Shown: positions 1 through 9,986 of the stretch, in pieces
Numbering within the stretch: the first letter of the stretch is position 1
Layout of the letters: each line of letters opens with the position of its first letter
DNA from: Psilocybe azurescens
Taxonomy: Eukaryota > Basidiomycota > Agaricomycetes > Agaricales > Agrocybaceae
Assembly: GCA_023853785.1 (NCBI GenBank)
Contig: JAJIRX010000850.1
Location: 1-44,582, forward strand
DNA length: 44,582 bases
Reading direction: 5' to 3'
Notes under the pieces: model-generated
The model's input: only the letters and a program-made list of their open reading frames with translations
Database searches by the model: none
What the model was told of the DNA's origin: nothing
Made by a program: the position numbers and the translations under genes

Positions 1-146
1 TGATATGTTCTCACAAGCTCACAAGTGGGTGGCTTTGCGTAGTGATCAAGCCTGATCATCTGTACAAACAGATTATATGACCTGATCAACCTGCTGATGG
101 CTTCGTGCAAAGCTTGATCAGTTCTGATAGGTTATCAGCTTGGTAG

Positions 147-622
147 TGTTACGATCTCAAGTTAGAATCACGCAGTGTGCGTAATCTAACCACCAATCGT
201 TTACAAGAACAAGTTCAAGTTCAGAGTAGAGCAGGTTAAGCAGGTTGGATTCTCAAGAACTAGCTAAAGAATACAATGGATCCCTTCCTGGTATAAATAC
301 TATGAACTGTACAGCAAGTTGAAACAAGTTTGAATGTTCATCAGCAGATGTATATAAGAATAGAGGAAACAGATCAATCGTTCATCGAAAGATGTATCAT
401 AAAAGATGGAAGTGAAAGGAAACAGATCAAACGTTCATCGAAAGATGTATCATAAAAGATGGAAGTGAAAGTCCATCAGAGATATGATGGAGTTTCATAG
501 AATGATAGAAAACAAAGTTCATCAGAGCAGATGATGCTGTATCAATGATGTGAAGGATGACAAAGAAAAGGAAAAGAAAAGAAAAGAAAAGAGAAAGGGA
601 AAAGAAAAGACTTGTCGTAACA
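147..622 (-). repeat. 3' LTR of chromovirus element 1
   Basis: Nearly identical to 6033-6508. Because the element is on the minus strand, this is its 3' LTR. It holds a purine-rich tract on the plus strand (about 550-610), a 53-bp tandem duplication (365-470) and the AAGAACTAGCT box (255-265) that marks the predicted start of the R region. Confidence 0.93.
365..470. repeat. 53-bp tandem duplication inside the LTR
   Basis: Two adjacent 53-bp units (365-417 and 418-470) both begin GGAAACAGATCAA and differ by about one base. The same pair is present in the partner LTR at 6250-6355. The related LTRs of element 2 carry a single unit, which accounts for their shorter length (about 424 versus 476 bp). 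Confidence 0.85.
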
Positions 623-634
623 TTACCCCGTACT
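623..634 (-). other. Polypurine tract of element 1
   Basis: In the sense direction the bases next to the 3' LTR read ACGGGGTAA and then TGTTACGA. A G-rich purine run directly before the 3' LTR is the usual primer for plus-strand DNA synthesis. It is weaker than the matching tract of element 2, where a pyrimidine interrupts fewer of the purines. Confidence 0.5.
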
Positions 635-1137
635 ACACTCCTTATGCCTCAGAAGGAGTGAAGTCTATTACTTGTACGAGTTCATTAGTTTCTGTATGGT
701 TCGCCTGTGGTGTTTGCGATTCCGGCGTTGTCGGTGAAGAGGTCTAGGGCTTCAAATGTTGAAAGTGTTTGAGCATAACGGTACGGCAGGTCGTTTGCCT
801 CGTAGATGTGAGTTGGCAGGGGTAGAAGAGGAAGAAGCGGCAGGGGTATCGATGAAAGACATGTTGCGTTGCTTTGGTAGTTGGAGGTATGGTTTAGAGG
901 TAGAACGACTTGGCCTTTTAACTACTTTGGCGATCAGTGGAAGGCGTCGATGGAGTTCTCGTTCGACCAGATTTAACTTGAGGCGTAGAGATCTGGCTTG
1001 GTAGTGGGCAGATTTAGCAGCAGCTGGGCGGTAGTTTTGTTTTGCTGTCTCCTTCTGATCAATCGTTTCTTTGTATGCGGTGAGAATTTCTTTTGCAGCG
1101 TCTCAAGCTCTTCCACAGTCTGATCGGCCAAAGGGTA
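635..1137 (-). pseudogene. Relic region between chromodomain and 3' LTR of element 1
   Basis: About 500 bp downstream of the chromodomain, in the sense orientation. No single frame is open throughout. One frame encodes a basic, helix-prone stretch, and another ends with a short tail reading roughly GIANTTGEPYRN before a stop. A very similar tail (GITNNTGEPYGY) ends the equivalent region of element 2, so both elements seem to have inherited a coding segment here. I see no zinc knuckle in this copy. Function unknown. Confidence 0.4.
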
Positions 1138-1605
1138 TCAAAGATTGGGGTTTCGAGTTGGTTTGTTTCGAGTTTCGAGTGAAAGAAGAGGCGATACGTC
1201 GGAGAGGCGAGGCATCAGGATGGTCAGAGTTTGTGTAATTGATGATATTCTCGAAGAATCTCGCTGTCGCTTGTCGAACGCGTCATCTTTTTCCCACGTT
1301 GCTTCGGAGATAGGGAATCCGGTCCATTTGATAAGATACTGATATTTTCGCTTTCCTTTCTTGGGTTTTCGTCCTGTCTTTCTGTGATTCAGAATAGTTT
1401 CGACTTCCCAGTGTTCTTCCTGATTTTTGATCTCGGGTGGTGGTCTAGGAAAGTTCGGTCCATATGTTTCTGTCTCGTTATATGGCATGAGTAGAGTGGC
1501 ATGGAAAACATCGTGGATCTTCCATATCTTGGGTATTTTGAGTCTGTACGTGAGAGGTCCCAAGACTTCCCGTGATTGTGAACGGGCCTTCTCGTTCGGT
1601 TTCAT
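1138..1605 (-). CDS. Integrase C-terminus with chromodomain (element 1)
   Basis: A 155-aa open segment at the end of pol. It starts inside the GPY/F-like part of integrase ([20 protein letters not shown], near residues 16-35), followed by a proline-rich linker and a chromodomain at roughly residues 66-110. The chromodomain shows HWEVETILNHRK, a basic insert (KPKKGKRK), then YQYLIKWTGF and ATWE; the aromatic W/Y/W positions of the methyl-lysine cage are kept. In chromoviruses this domain directs integration to histone-marked chromatin. The domain looks intact although upstream integrase is frameshifted, so it is part of a broken polyprotein. Confidence 0.85.
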   Translation of the reverse strand: MKPNEKARSQSREVLGPLTYRLKIPKIWKIHDVFHATLLMPYNETETYGPNFPRPPPEIKNQEEHWEVETILNHRKTGRKPKKGKRKYQYLIKWTGFPISEATWEKDDAFDKRQRDSSRISSITQTLTILMPRLSDVSPLLSLETRNKPTRNPNL

Positions 1606-1748
1606 CTTTGAATGATACCTCGTGGAGATGTTGCGGGAGTCTAGCCAAACTTTCGTTCCTTTCTCAAATGGTTTGAAGTTCGATTTTCGTCGTTCGGCTA
1701 TTCTTTGTCTTGCAAGTTCGTGGGCGGCTAGCGCTTCTTCTCGATCTT

Positions 1749-2660
1749 TTAGGAGATGTTTGACTTTTCCTCCACTGATGGGGCCTTGGTGTTCTCGAAT
1801 GCAAGTGGAATGGCTATTGGAGATGAACCTAAGGTGAGTTCGAACGGGGTCTTGGCTCTTTCGGAGTGTTTCCTGTTGTTGTGCGTGAATTCCAACGTTC
1901 CAACTGACTTGTTCCAGTTGGTTGGGTGTGACAAGCAGTAGATGGATAGATAGGCTTCTATTTCTTGATTGAATCGCTCGGTGGTTCCGTCTCCTATTGG
2001 ATGATAAGCCGTAGTTAATTTTGACTTGATTCCCAAGAGTTTCATGAGTTCTTGAAAGACTTTTGCGGTGAATAGGGGATCTCGGTCGGAGATGATACTG
2101 TCTGGGAGTCCGAATCGTTTGAAAAGATTGTCGAGTAAGAGTTGAGCTGCTCCTTCTGCGTCGAGTGCCTCTCCCGGTTTCCCTTTTTTCAGTAAGGTAT
2201 TAAAATCACCCCTTAGTAAGCCCATGGTCTACCACGACCATAATCGCATCCACAATCTGTCCTGCGCTGTTCTTAACTGGTGGTAAGTCGGTTAGAAAGT
2301 CCATTGAACAGTTTGCAAATGGTCGTGTAGAAGTTGGTCCGGCTACTGGCATGGAAGGACGGGTGAGAGGGGTTCCTGTTAATTTTGAATTGTTGACAGA
2401 TCCCGCAGCCTTTGACGTATTGTTTAACAAAGGATCGTAGCCCTGGCCACCAGTAATGTGTCTTTACTGCGTTGTAAGTTTCAAGTTCTCCTGGGTGTCC
2501 TGCCGATGGTGAGATCGTGAAAGGATTTTACCACCTGTTGTCGTAGATTTTGGTTCTTTGGTATATATCTTGTCTTTATAAAAATGACGTTTTTCCCATT
2601 GAATTCTTCTGTTCTCCAGTCGTCGAGATCTGTTCGTAAATTCGGTGGTCCCCCTTGTAG
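1749..2660 (-). pseudogene. Integrase catalytic region, frameshifted (element 1)
   Basis: Two overlapping frames carry the rve-type integrase core. The segment ending at 2206 has the first catalytic Asp region (SMDFLTDLPP). The segment 2225-1749 has SDRDPLFTAKVFQELMKLLG with the second Asp and YHPIGDGTTERFNQ with the Glu, so the DDE triad is recognisable. The two are joined by a frame break near 2210-2230. The upstream zinc-binding part (about 2400-2650) is split over further frames. The enzyme would insert the cDNA copy into the genome; as written it is not translatable. Confidence 0.85.
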
Positions 2661-4268
2661 TAGAGCTTTCAAGATTTCTGCAATATCCGTGTCAATTCTT
2701 CTGAATCAATGATTTTCTGTTGTAGTTCAGTGTCGATTAGATTGACAAAGAGTTCCTCTGGTAATAGAGTCACATCTTCGTTATCGTGGTCTTCGTCCGG
2801 TATGAAATCTGGTCTTCTGGATAAGGCATCAGATTGAATCATTTTTGTCCCAGGCATGTGGATCAGTTTCAGATCGAATTCGGATAGGAATAATGACCAT
2901 CGAGCTTGCCGTCTGTTCAGATTTCTTGGGCTTCTGAAATAGGTCAGGTTTTTGTGATCAGAATGAATAATCGTTGTATGTTCGGATCCTTGAATGTAAT
3001 GTCTCCATTCCTGTAATGCTCGTACAATTGCCAGGAGTTCCCGATCGTAGATTTCGTAATTCCTTTCCGTTCGCGGAGAAGGTTTTCAAATGAATGCGCA
3101 TGGGTGTCTTTCGCCGTTACCATCGAGTTGAGTCAGAACAGCTCCAGATGCATATTTAGAGGCATCACATTCGATTTGAAATGGTTTGCTTGGGTCTGGC
3201 ATAGAGAGAACTGGTTCTTCCGTGAATCGTCGTTTTAGTTCGTCGAATGCTCGTTGAGCTGCGCCTGTCCATTCGAATTTCTTGTCCTTCTTTAAGAGAT
3301 CATTCAGGGGTTGTGCCACTGTAGAGAATTTCCTGATGAATTTTCGGTAGAAATTTCGAATCCCAGGAATCCCCTGACTTGCTTTACTGTAGCGGGTGCA
3401 GGCCAGTCTCGGATTCCTTTAAGTTTCGATTGGTCCATGGAGATTTTCCTTCTTCGATTATCATTCCCAGGTATTCAACTTTTCGTTGTCTGAAGACACA
3501 TTTTTCTGGTTTGAGGTATAGGTCGTTATCCTTTAGCCTTTGCAGGACAATTCGTTCGTATCTTGCCAAATCTTCTTGATTTTTGGCAAAGATTAGGATG
3601 TCGTCCATGTAGATGATCACAAACCCTTCAGAGATTTCGCCTTCGAACAGCGAATCCATCATAGATTGAAAAGTGGCCGGGAATTGCATAATCCAAAGAA
3701 CATAACCGTGGGTTCAAAGAGTCCTCGATTCGTTTTGAAGGCGGCTTTCCGTTGATCTTCCTTTCGAATGCGAACATTGTTATACCCTTGTCTGACATCC
3801 AATTTGGTAAAGAATTTCGCTCTTTTGAGTTTGTCCAGTAGATCGGGATCCGTTGCAAAGGGTAGGCATTCTTTACTGTCCATTCGTTCAGGTATCGATA
3901 GTCTTGACAAGGTCGCAGTTTTCCATCTTTCTTGGCTACAAAGAAAAAGGCGATGCGATGTCCGATTCTGATTTGACAATATATCCCTTGTCCAGCATTT
4001 CTTTGAGAAATTTGTCCTGTTCGATTTGTTCTTCCGGGGTGAGGCTATAGACCTTGCATGGTTTCGGTTTGAACCCAGGCTTCAGTTCAATTTTGTGGTC
4101 CCAGGGTCTTGAGATAGGAAATCGATCAGCTGCCTTTTGTCAAAAAGTCCAAGGTAGTCGTGGAGGTCCGGGGAATAAGTTCTTCCAATGGTTTAGCAGG
4201 TGTCCTGTTTTCATGTTCCGTTGCCAGAGTTTGTGAAGCCGTAGTTTTCGCATTGATCCATGCCTGAT
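2661..4268 (-). pseudogene. Reverse transcriptase and RNase H, frameshifted (element 1)
   Basis: The RT palm is split between frames. The segment 3979-3659 has [18 protein letters not shown] and [16 protein letters not shown]. The segment 3689-3384 has the catalytic box FVIIYMDDILIF followed by LKPEKCVF and VEYLGMII. RNase H follows on 3319-3086 (FQIECDASKYASGAVLTQLD) and continues through the [12 protein letters not shown] region to the connection domain ending near [12 protein letters not shown] (about 2830). The order and motifs are those of Ty3/gypsy pol. At least four frame changes are needed to read it, so the copy is dead or the sequence has indels. Confidence 0.88.
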
Positions 4269-4772
4269 CTATTTCTTCGGAGTCTTTGCTTCGATAAAAT
4301 CTATTACCAAAGCGTTGAAGTCCTCGAGTGGGGCATCCGTGGTGTCCATGATCAGTTCAGTTTCTTCCAGTTCTTCTTCCATAGTGGTAGAGCGGATGGA
4401 TTTGGAAACTCTCCATTTAACTCTTCCAGTTTCCCAATCGATATCTGGGTTTCGTTTCTGAAGCCAAGGTAGTCCTAGAATAATCTTTTGTCGCCCCAGC
4501 CCGGAGACAAACAGAATTTCCTTGTTCGCTCTGTTCCCAATGGTAAGATTGAGTTCTACAAAGGTAGAGATTGTTCCTTTCTTGTTGAGAGTTCCATCCA
4601 CATTGTAAACCGTGAGGCTTCTCTTCAAGGGTTTTTGTTCGAGTCCTAGCTTCCTAGCATAGTTTTGGTCGATGAATTTTCCACCAGCTCCAGAGTCAAT
4701 TAGACCTGAGGTTTCGACGATTTGTGGCTTTCCGTTTTTATGGCAGAGAATGAAATCGGTAAATGCATAGAT
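4269..4772 (-). pseudogene. Retropepsin-type protease region (element 1)
   Basis: Just downstream of gag the minus strand reads GLIDSGAGGKFID (near 4680-4720), containing the DSG active-site signature of a retroviral-type aspartic protease. It continues through VYNVDGTLNKKGTISTF and ends near GLPWLQKRNPDIDW, the usual end of Ty3/gypsy proteases. Protease cuts Gag-Pol into mature proteins. The open segment 4628-4269 holds the C-terminal two thirds; the catalytic part lies in the adjoining stretch without its own start, as expected inside a polyprotein. An acidic linker follows before RT. Confidence 0.75.
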
Positions 4773-5961
4773 TTATTCTCGAGCATAGCCATAAATACAG
4801 AATAGATGCCTAATCGTGGAGAGACCGACGTCGATTCGGTTCTCCGTTTTAAAATCCTCAGTGTTGTTATCCTCCTCCTGGTTTCCCATCGCCAAACTCG
4901 CCAGTTCCTCTCTTTCCTCCATGTTCAACTCCCGGATATGGGCATGAAGGTCCTTGGGTGTCCATTTTTTCTTCAGCAACTCCTTTGACATGAATGGGTT
5001 ATTGTTTTTCTTCTTCTGAGGGCAATCTACTGCGAGATGTCCTGCTTTGTTTGTATCTAAAACAAGCCCCTTTTTCATGAGGCTTGCTCGTTCTTCAGTG
5101 GTCATGACGTCAACGTCCATTGCAAAGGGTCCTTCTTTGGCACGGCTCTGGGAATGAATTGTGCGCTTTGATTGAGATGGGCCTTTAATCGCCATAGCGA
5201 GTCGATAGCTCCTGTCAAAGGTCATGGCTTTGTCGTACCATTCTTCAATTTTTGTGGGCTTCTTTTCAGACATGATGATTTTCTGTACTAGCGCCGGGTT
5301 TAGCGCCGTCTTGAACATTTCTATCAAGAGTTTGTTTGCCGTGTTGGAGTCATTAGACATCCCTGCCTCTCCAACCAGTAGTTTGAACTTTGTTACTAGT
5401 TGTTCAGCGGTCAGGTTCTTTTTGTCAAGTATTTTTAATTTGTCCAATGCATCGATGTCTTCTTCTTCTGGCTTGAAGGCCTTCTGGAATTCGTTGATAA
5501 ATTCCCTGTAAGTCGGTAAGTCGATATCCCCCGTGTCAAGGTTCAATTTGTTCTGGACGAATTGTTGTTTCCAAATGACCGCATTCCCTTCTTGCATGTA
5601 AGAGAGAATGAATGCGATCCGCTTTGGTTCGGTGTTGTAGGTGTCCTTGTTGATCCCCATATAGAGGATACATTCTTGAAGGAATTTCTTGCTCTTAAAC
5701 CGTTCACCGTTGAAGGGTGTAGGTTTGCTAAGAGAGAGTTCCCTTGTCTTCGGGCGTCGATCATTTGTTGGTCAACCATTTGTGTTTCGTTTGGTTCAGA
5801 GATTTCAGAGGGTTCAGAGGGTTCAGAGGCGCCGGTGAAGTATTCTTCTCCAGACAATAGTCCTGGGGTTCGGGTAGTGGGTTGAACGTCTGATGTAGGT
5901 GTTCGTTCACCACTGTCATCGGTGTCGTAGTTTGCGGAGAAGGTTCCGCTTGAGATGTCAT
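4773..5961 (-). pseudogene. Gag, frameshifted (element 1)
   Basis: Starts at the ATG at 5961 (MTSQAEPSPQ), changes frame around 5800 and again near 5560-5660, then stays open to 4773. The last 295 aa hold the capsid-like retrotransposon gag domain (VIWKQQFVQNKL, YREFINEFQKAF, LLVGEAGMS). The expected CCHC zinc knuckle near 5030-5060 is damaged: only AGHLAVDCP is in frame and the two leading cysteines are lost. Gag forms the virus-like particle. The stop at 4773 separates gag from protease in this copy. Confidence 0.85.
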
Positions 5962-6020
5962 GGTGTCTGGTTCAAGCTCCCGATACCGCTTGTGGACGAA
6001 GCAGTATGGTAGAGTGAGAA

Positions 6021-6031
6021 GCTAGTTCTTT
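6021..6031 (-). other. Primer-binding site for self-priming (element 1)
   Basis: In the sense direction, one base inside the 5' LTR, the element reads AAGAACTAGCT. This 11-mer is the exact complement of AGCTAGTTCTT at 6151-6141 in the 5' LTR, the predicted first 11 nt of the transcript. I do not recognise a tRNA 3' end here. Tf1 of fission yeast primes by folding its 5' end onto an 11-nt site like this, so self-priming is inferred. Confidence 0.75.
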
Positions 6032-6032
6032 T

Positions 6033-6508
6033 GTTACGATCTCAAGTTAGAGTCACGCAGTGTGCGTAATCTAACCACCAATCGTTTACAAGAACAAGTT
6101 CAAGTTCAGAGTAGAGCAGGTTTAAGCAGGTTGGATTCTCAAGAACTAGCTAAAGAATACAATGGATCCTTCCTGGTATAAATACTATGAACTGTACAGC
6201 AAGTTGAAACAAGTTTGAATGTTCATCAGCAGATGTATATAAGAATAGAGGAAACAGATCAATCGTTCATCGAAAGATGTATCATAAAAGATGGAAGTGA
6301 AAGGAAACAGATCAAACGTTCATCGAAAGATGTATCATAAAAGATGGAAGTGAAAGTCCATCAGAGATATGATGGAGTTTCATAGAATGATAGAAAACAA
6401 AGTTCATCAGAGCAGATGATGCTGTATCAATGATGTGAAGGATGACAAAGAAAAGGAAAAGAAAAGAAAAGAAAAGAGAAAGGGAAAAGAAAAAGACTTG
6501 TCGTAACA
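6033..6508 (-). repeat. 5' LTR of chromovirus element 1
   Basis: Partner of 147-622. Read in sense, U3 starts at 6508. The TATA-like box is at 6184-6177, the predicted R start is near 6151, and U5 ends at 6033 beside the primer-binding site. Confidence 0.93.
6141..6184 (-). promoter_or_regulatory. LTR core promoter: TATA-like box and predicted start
   Basis: On the sense strand TATTTATA (6184-6177) lies about 26 nt upstream of A6151, which begins AGCTAGTTCTT. That spacing suits a TATA-driven RNA polymerase II start. The start itself is inferred from the spacing and from the complementarity to the primer-binding site; no transcript evidence is available. Confidence 0.6.
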
Positions 6509-7190
6509 GTAAGGTGCTGATATGCTAATTTGGATTTTTCCGACATAAGGTTATGAACATGATGGGAGATCATACGACCTGAGATACTTTATAGTTTTCT
6601 TGCAGCTTCCCGACCAATACTTCAAAAACAACCCCATGTTGTCTCAGGTTGTCTGCCTTGCACTTTCATCATATGACAAAACAGCTGTGGCAAAAGTGAT
6701 CAAGAAAATCCCGACTGGAGAACTGTAGATGAATTAGGCGAAGGTTTTATCAAGCAGGCCAATGCTAAGCCTTTTGACGCCGATAATATTGGCGGATGTA
6801 ATCGCAGGACTTGAGGACGTTCCAATGCATCCTGCACCAGGACATCTTCGATGAGGACATCGCAGCCATTAGGCTTACCAGCTCATTCCTGGTCGCCGCT
6901 CTGATATTGGGAGCATGTATCCATAGCGATCTTTGCGATTTGAGCTGCAATCCGGGATAATTACTCTCGGTCTATTTGAACGAGCTCAGTGGAGGGAAAC
7001 GATTCCCGAAGAAAAGGCACAAGCCTGGGCTATGTGCGCAGAATTTCATTTGTTGGCTGGAGGGACGAGAATCTATCGCGAAAAGCAGATCCAATCGTAC
7101 GTGTCTAGACTGCGAGCCATAACAAAGCTATTATCTGGTATTCTGCTCGACGACTCAGACAATTAAGTATCACGGTAATGTTGGGCTCAC
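6509..7190 (+). pseudogene. Fragment of an unrecognised gene
   Basis: The plus strand has coding-like but interrupted segments. One piece near 6640-6725 reads VAKVIKKIPTGEL. The longest open piece, 6933-7166, contains GLFERAQWRETIPEEKAQAW and YVSRLRAITKLL before a stop. Composition and charge pattern look like a real protein rather than chance, but I do not recognise the family. The end of this piece (from about 7112) is shared with the sequence before R2 (from about 11493), so it marks the left border of the duplicated block. It could be the 3' end of a gene cut by the rearrangement. Confidence 0.35.
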
Positions 7191-7196
7191 GGCGCT

Positions 7197-7556
7197 TGTT
7201 GCAATAATATAGTAACTACTATCGAGGCTATGTACGTAGTGGTATGGTTACCTACTCGAACCCATATACTACTGACCTGTAAGCTTGTATGTATGTACTT
7301 AAGTGCGTAGTGAGCGCTGTACTGAAGTGAGGAACTTCGTTATTTATTAGGAGCAGAACTACGCTACTTATATATGTTTCTACATACTTTGTGCATATTT
7401 ACATACTGTATATATTAGGAAACATATATCATGTGCATATCATGTGCTATAGAGCACGCCATAATTACGCCATATTCACGTGTAACCTTTCAGTCATGTG
7501 CACTGTGTAACGCTAACGTTCACGTGCATGTCACGTGCTGTCACATAGTTTCAACA
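7197..7556. mobile_element. Solo LTR with 5-bp target duplication
   Basis: A 360-bp insertion beginning TGTTG and ending CAACA, flanked by GCGCT on both sides (7192-7196 and 7557-7561). The paralogous copy at 11569-11573 has a single GCGCT and nothing inserted, so it is an empty-site control. The 5-bp duplication and TG...CA ends fit a solo LTR left by LTR-LTR recombination. It has no coding capacity. It is AT-rich in the middle, with three CACGTG hexamers near its right end (7477, 7521, 7532). Confidence 0.85.
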
Positions 7557-7870
7557 GCGCTCGCCATATAATCACTGACATCCTGTGTTCGTGACGCATC
7601 CTGCCAGAAGTCTTACGTACTGTCGAAGAATTTGGTGATTTCAACTATGTCCGGGTTTCCAGAACCTCTGCGACGCAGCTCAAGGTCTCAAGCAGTGTGG
7701 GAATGATATAAGTTGCCAATACGTTATACTACTGTGACCGAGTCCCAAGTCTCCCGTAACTTGTTGATGCCCAAAACTAGTTCATTAGCGTTGTCTGCCA
7801 GGTACATAAGGGCTTGTCGCTCACTGCCAGGGCGCAGAAGGCAGCATCACGACCCCAACCCAACCAGAAC

Positions 7871-9584
7871 ATGGACGCGTTCGAAGGCGACGGCCCAGCG
7901 CAGGTCCCAATGAAGTTGCCGAGTTCAGTCTTCCTCCCTCACCGGTCCTATTTGGGATGGAAAAGTATGTTCATGTTCATTTCGTAACTGAATCTATCGA
8001 GCATTGTTGACCGCTTGCATTTAGTCGTCGTGACTTTGTTTCATTTGATGTCGAGTTCGTCGACCGTCTACCGCCTGGTTCACCGTTATCGAATACGACG
8101 GCTGTGGTGGGATGACTACATTCTGCTAGGCGCCCTAGTTCTCGACTTCGTATATTGGCCAATCTACTGGGCACGGTTCCCTACTACAGGCGAGGAACTC
8201 AATCATATCTGTCTATGCTCAATCATTCTGACTCACACTTGGCAGAACATCCATCGAAACAGTTTCTAAATACTCAACCCATTTTGAATGCGTATTGGCT
8301 GACATTATTTCCTTACATCTTGCTCATTGGGTATGATAGCTTCATACTGATGGTGACCATATCTGATCGTTCTGATGCCTCCAGGGCCACACGAGCAGCC
8401 ATGGCTTTGGCGTTTGCTAGGATTTTCCCGCCGAGGCACGCGGCGCGCCGATGGGCTTTCACTCTCGTGGCATTCATGGTTCTCGCAGGTCTTGCCACTC
8501 TTTTTTTTACGACATTAACCTGCAAGGCAGCCTCCGCGCTGCTGGTGACTGCCGAAATGACACATTGCATGATGGTTTTCAGATACGTGCCTTTGAAGCA
8601 TGTTCTATTCTTCCTGGGTGAGTGTACAACCATTCGTCTTTAGTCTTCCGCTCCTTCCTATTACTGAGTATACTCCCCTCTATTTCACGTAGATGATCTT
8701 GTTTGCGACAGTCTGCTTATTATTATGCCGCTCGTTATTTTCTGGCGTATAAAACTTCCTCCCACAGAACGTCGCCTTATTCTGATATTCTTTTGCGGGA
8801 GTGTTTTGCCACTGTTAGGATCAACTGCATACCTAATCATTGCCAACCGCCGGACGGTATTCAGTCTGGGGCCGGACAGGCCCTCGTAAATCTAGGATTA
8901 GGAGCTGTTAATGTGAATAACTCCTGTTTTTCAAGCAGTGGATAATTTTTACTCATTGAGTTATCTTGATAGGTATCCATGGGGTTTATGTCATGTAATC
9001 TGGTGGTCCTGTCAACGTGTTTTTATCGGGCCCTTAACAGATATCGTAACCGACAGCGTACCGCGGTGGTCCAAAATCCAAACCCAAATCCCGTCGCACC
9101 AGTCCCAGAACCCCCGGTGGCTGAATGCAATTGCATGACCAGTGATCATATCATACCTCTGTCGCTGACCGAGATTTCAACTACCTATACTACCTGGCGC
9201 TCAAACTCGAGTCGCTCGCGACGAGATACCGACCTGCATGATATGCTGGATTCATTGCATCCGAGTGACGTTGCAGACTCGACCGCTGGGTCCAGTGCAC
9301 AAAAATCTACCGCTTCATCTTTGTCATTCCCGACTAACTCGTCGAAGTCACAAAAATCCAAGCCTTTGGCATCCGATCTGGAGGATTCGGACGAACTGTA
9401 TCTCACCTCTTTCGAATCTCCCTCATACGAATCCAAATCTATAAAAAAACAGTCAAGCAATGTAGGCTCTTCAGAAGAGCGGTCTAATGGTCCAACCTCT
9501 TCGGAAGAGCAGTCCAGCAGTGGTACGCCGAGTCGATCATATTCAAGTGCATCACAATTTCTCTCAAGATGGAGAGAGATTTAG
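7871..9584 (+). pseudogene. Fungal rhodopsin-like seven-helix membrane protein, copy R1
   Basis: Multi-exon gene of the fungal rhodopsin-like integral membrane family; ligand and function are unknown. Proposed exons: 7871-7964, 8025-8189, 8246-8330, 8385-8617, 8693-8912, 8973-9584. Introns 1, 3, 4 and 5 are GT-AG and keep phase; the 8190-8245 join would need a GC donor. Hallmarks are YRLVHRYRIRRLWWDDYILL (helix 1 to 2), ALAFARIFPPRHAARRWAF, DSLLIIMPLVIFWRIKLPP and a last helix with CNLVVLSTCFYRALNRYR, followed by a Ser-rich cytoplasmic tail. One C is missing near 8880 relative to R2 and R3, which puts a stop in exon 5. The tail also ends differently (SRWREI) because a downstream segment is deleted. 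Probably a pseudogene unless the missing base is a consensus error. Confidence 0.7.
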
Positions 9585-9838
9585 CAGTGGGGTATCATCG
9601 AGATGAACTTCTACCGGCTCTTAAGGCTATCGCCGAGCAAAATATTATCACCAATTTTCAAGGCAAAGAGTTACTACAGGTATTTTCGTTATTTGAAAAC
9701 AACTACTCCACAAACTGGTCCAATTTACAGGTAGTTATTGCAGAAGCAGAGGCCGCAGTCTCGTCAAATCACCCTTTCGTTAGTATTCTCCTCACCGGAG
9801 TCAATATGACAGCCCTTTTTCTGTTTATTTTATACTGA
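9569..9838 (+). pseudogene. Coding-like fragment after R1, unrecognised
   Basis: An 89-aa open segment whose middle (ALKAIAEQNIITNFQGKELL, then LQVVIAEAEAAV) looks like helical protein. The paralogous stretch after R3 (about 17475-17690) is similar but has an in-frame stop and other changes. The same strand and spacing in two copies suggest a shared relic exon rather than chance. The start at 9569 comes from the deletion joint that removed about 330 bp relative to R2 and R3. Family unknown. Confidence 0.3.
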
Positions 9839-9986
9839 GTAGAAATACTATAGCTAAAGCAATAATGTCTTCCTGTGGGGCCACAATTCCATTCCAAACA
9901 CGACACCTTGTAGTGTTGAGAAGTTCAATACAATTGCTATAAAGAAAACAGATGGAACGCGTTTACTTATAGTATAGTACTTACTT

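Larger units (their letters stand above)
147..6508 (-). mobile_element. Full-length Ty3/gypsy chromovirus, element 1
   Basis: A complete LTR retrotransposon read on the minus strand. Two 476-bp LTRs bound it, each opening TGTTACGA and closing TCGTAACA, a perfect 8-bp inverted end. Between them, in sense order, lie gag, protease, reverse transcriptase, RNase H, integrase and a C-terminal chromodomain, which places it among the chromoviruses (Tf1/sushi-like by its priming signal). The LTRs differ at only a handful of positions, suggesting recent insertion, yet gag, RT and integrase change frame repeatedly, so it could not encode a full polyprotein as written. The flanking 5-mers (GGTAG on the left, GTAAG on the right) do not match, so no target duplication can be claimed. 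Confidence 0.93.

Noticed and set aside
550..747. 65-codon Lys-rich plus-strand frame
   Set aside because: Produced by the purine-rich tract of the LTR; not a gene.
142..6513. Target duplication around element 1
   Set aside because: GGTAG and GTAAG agree at only some positions, so an exact 5-bp duplication cannot be claimed.
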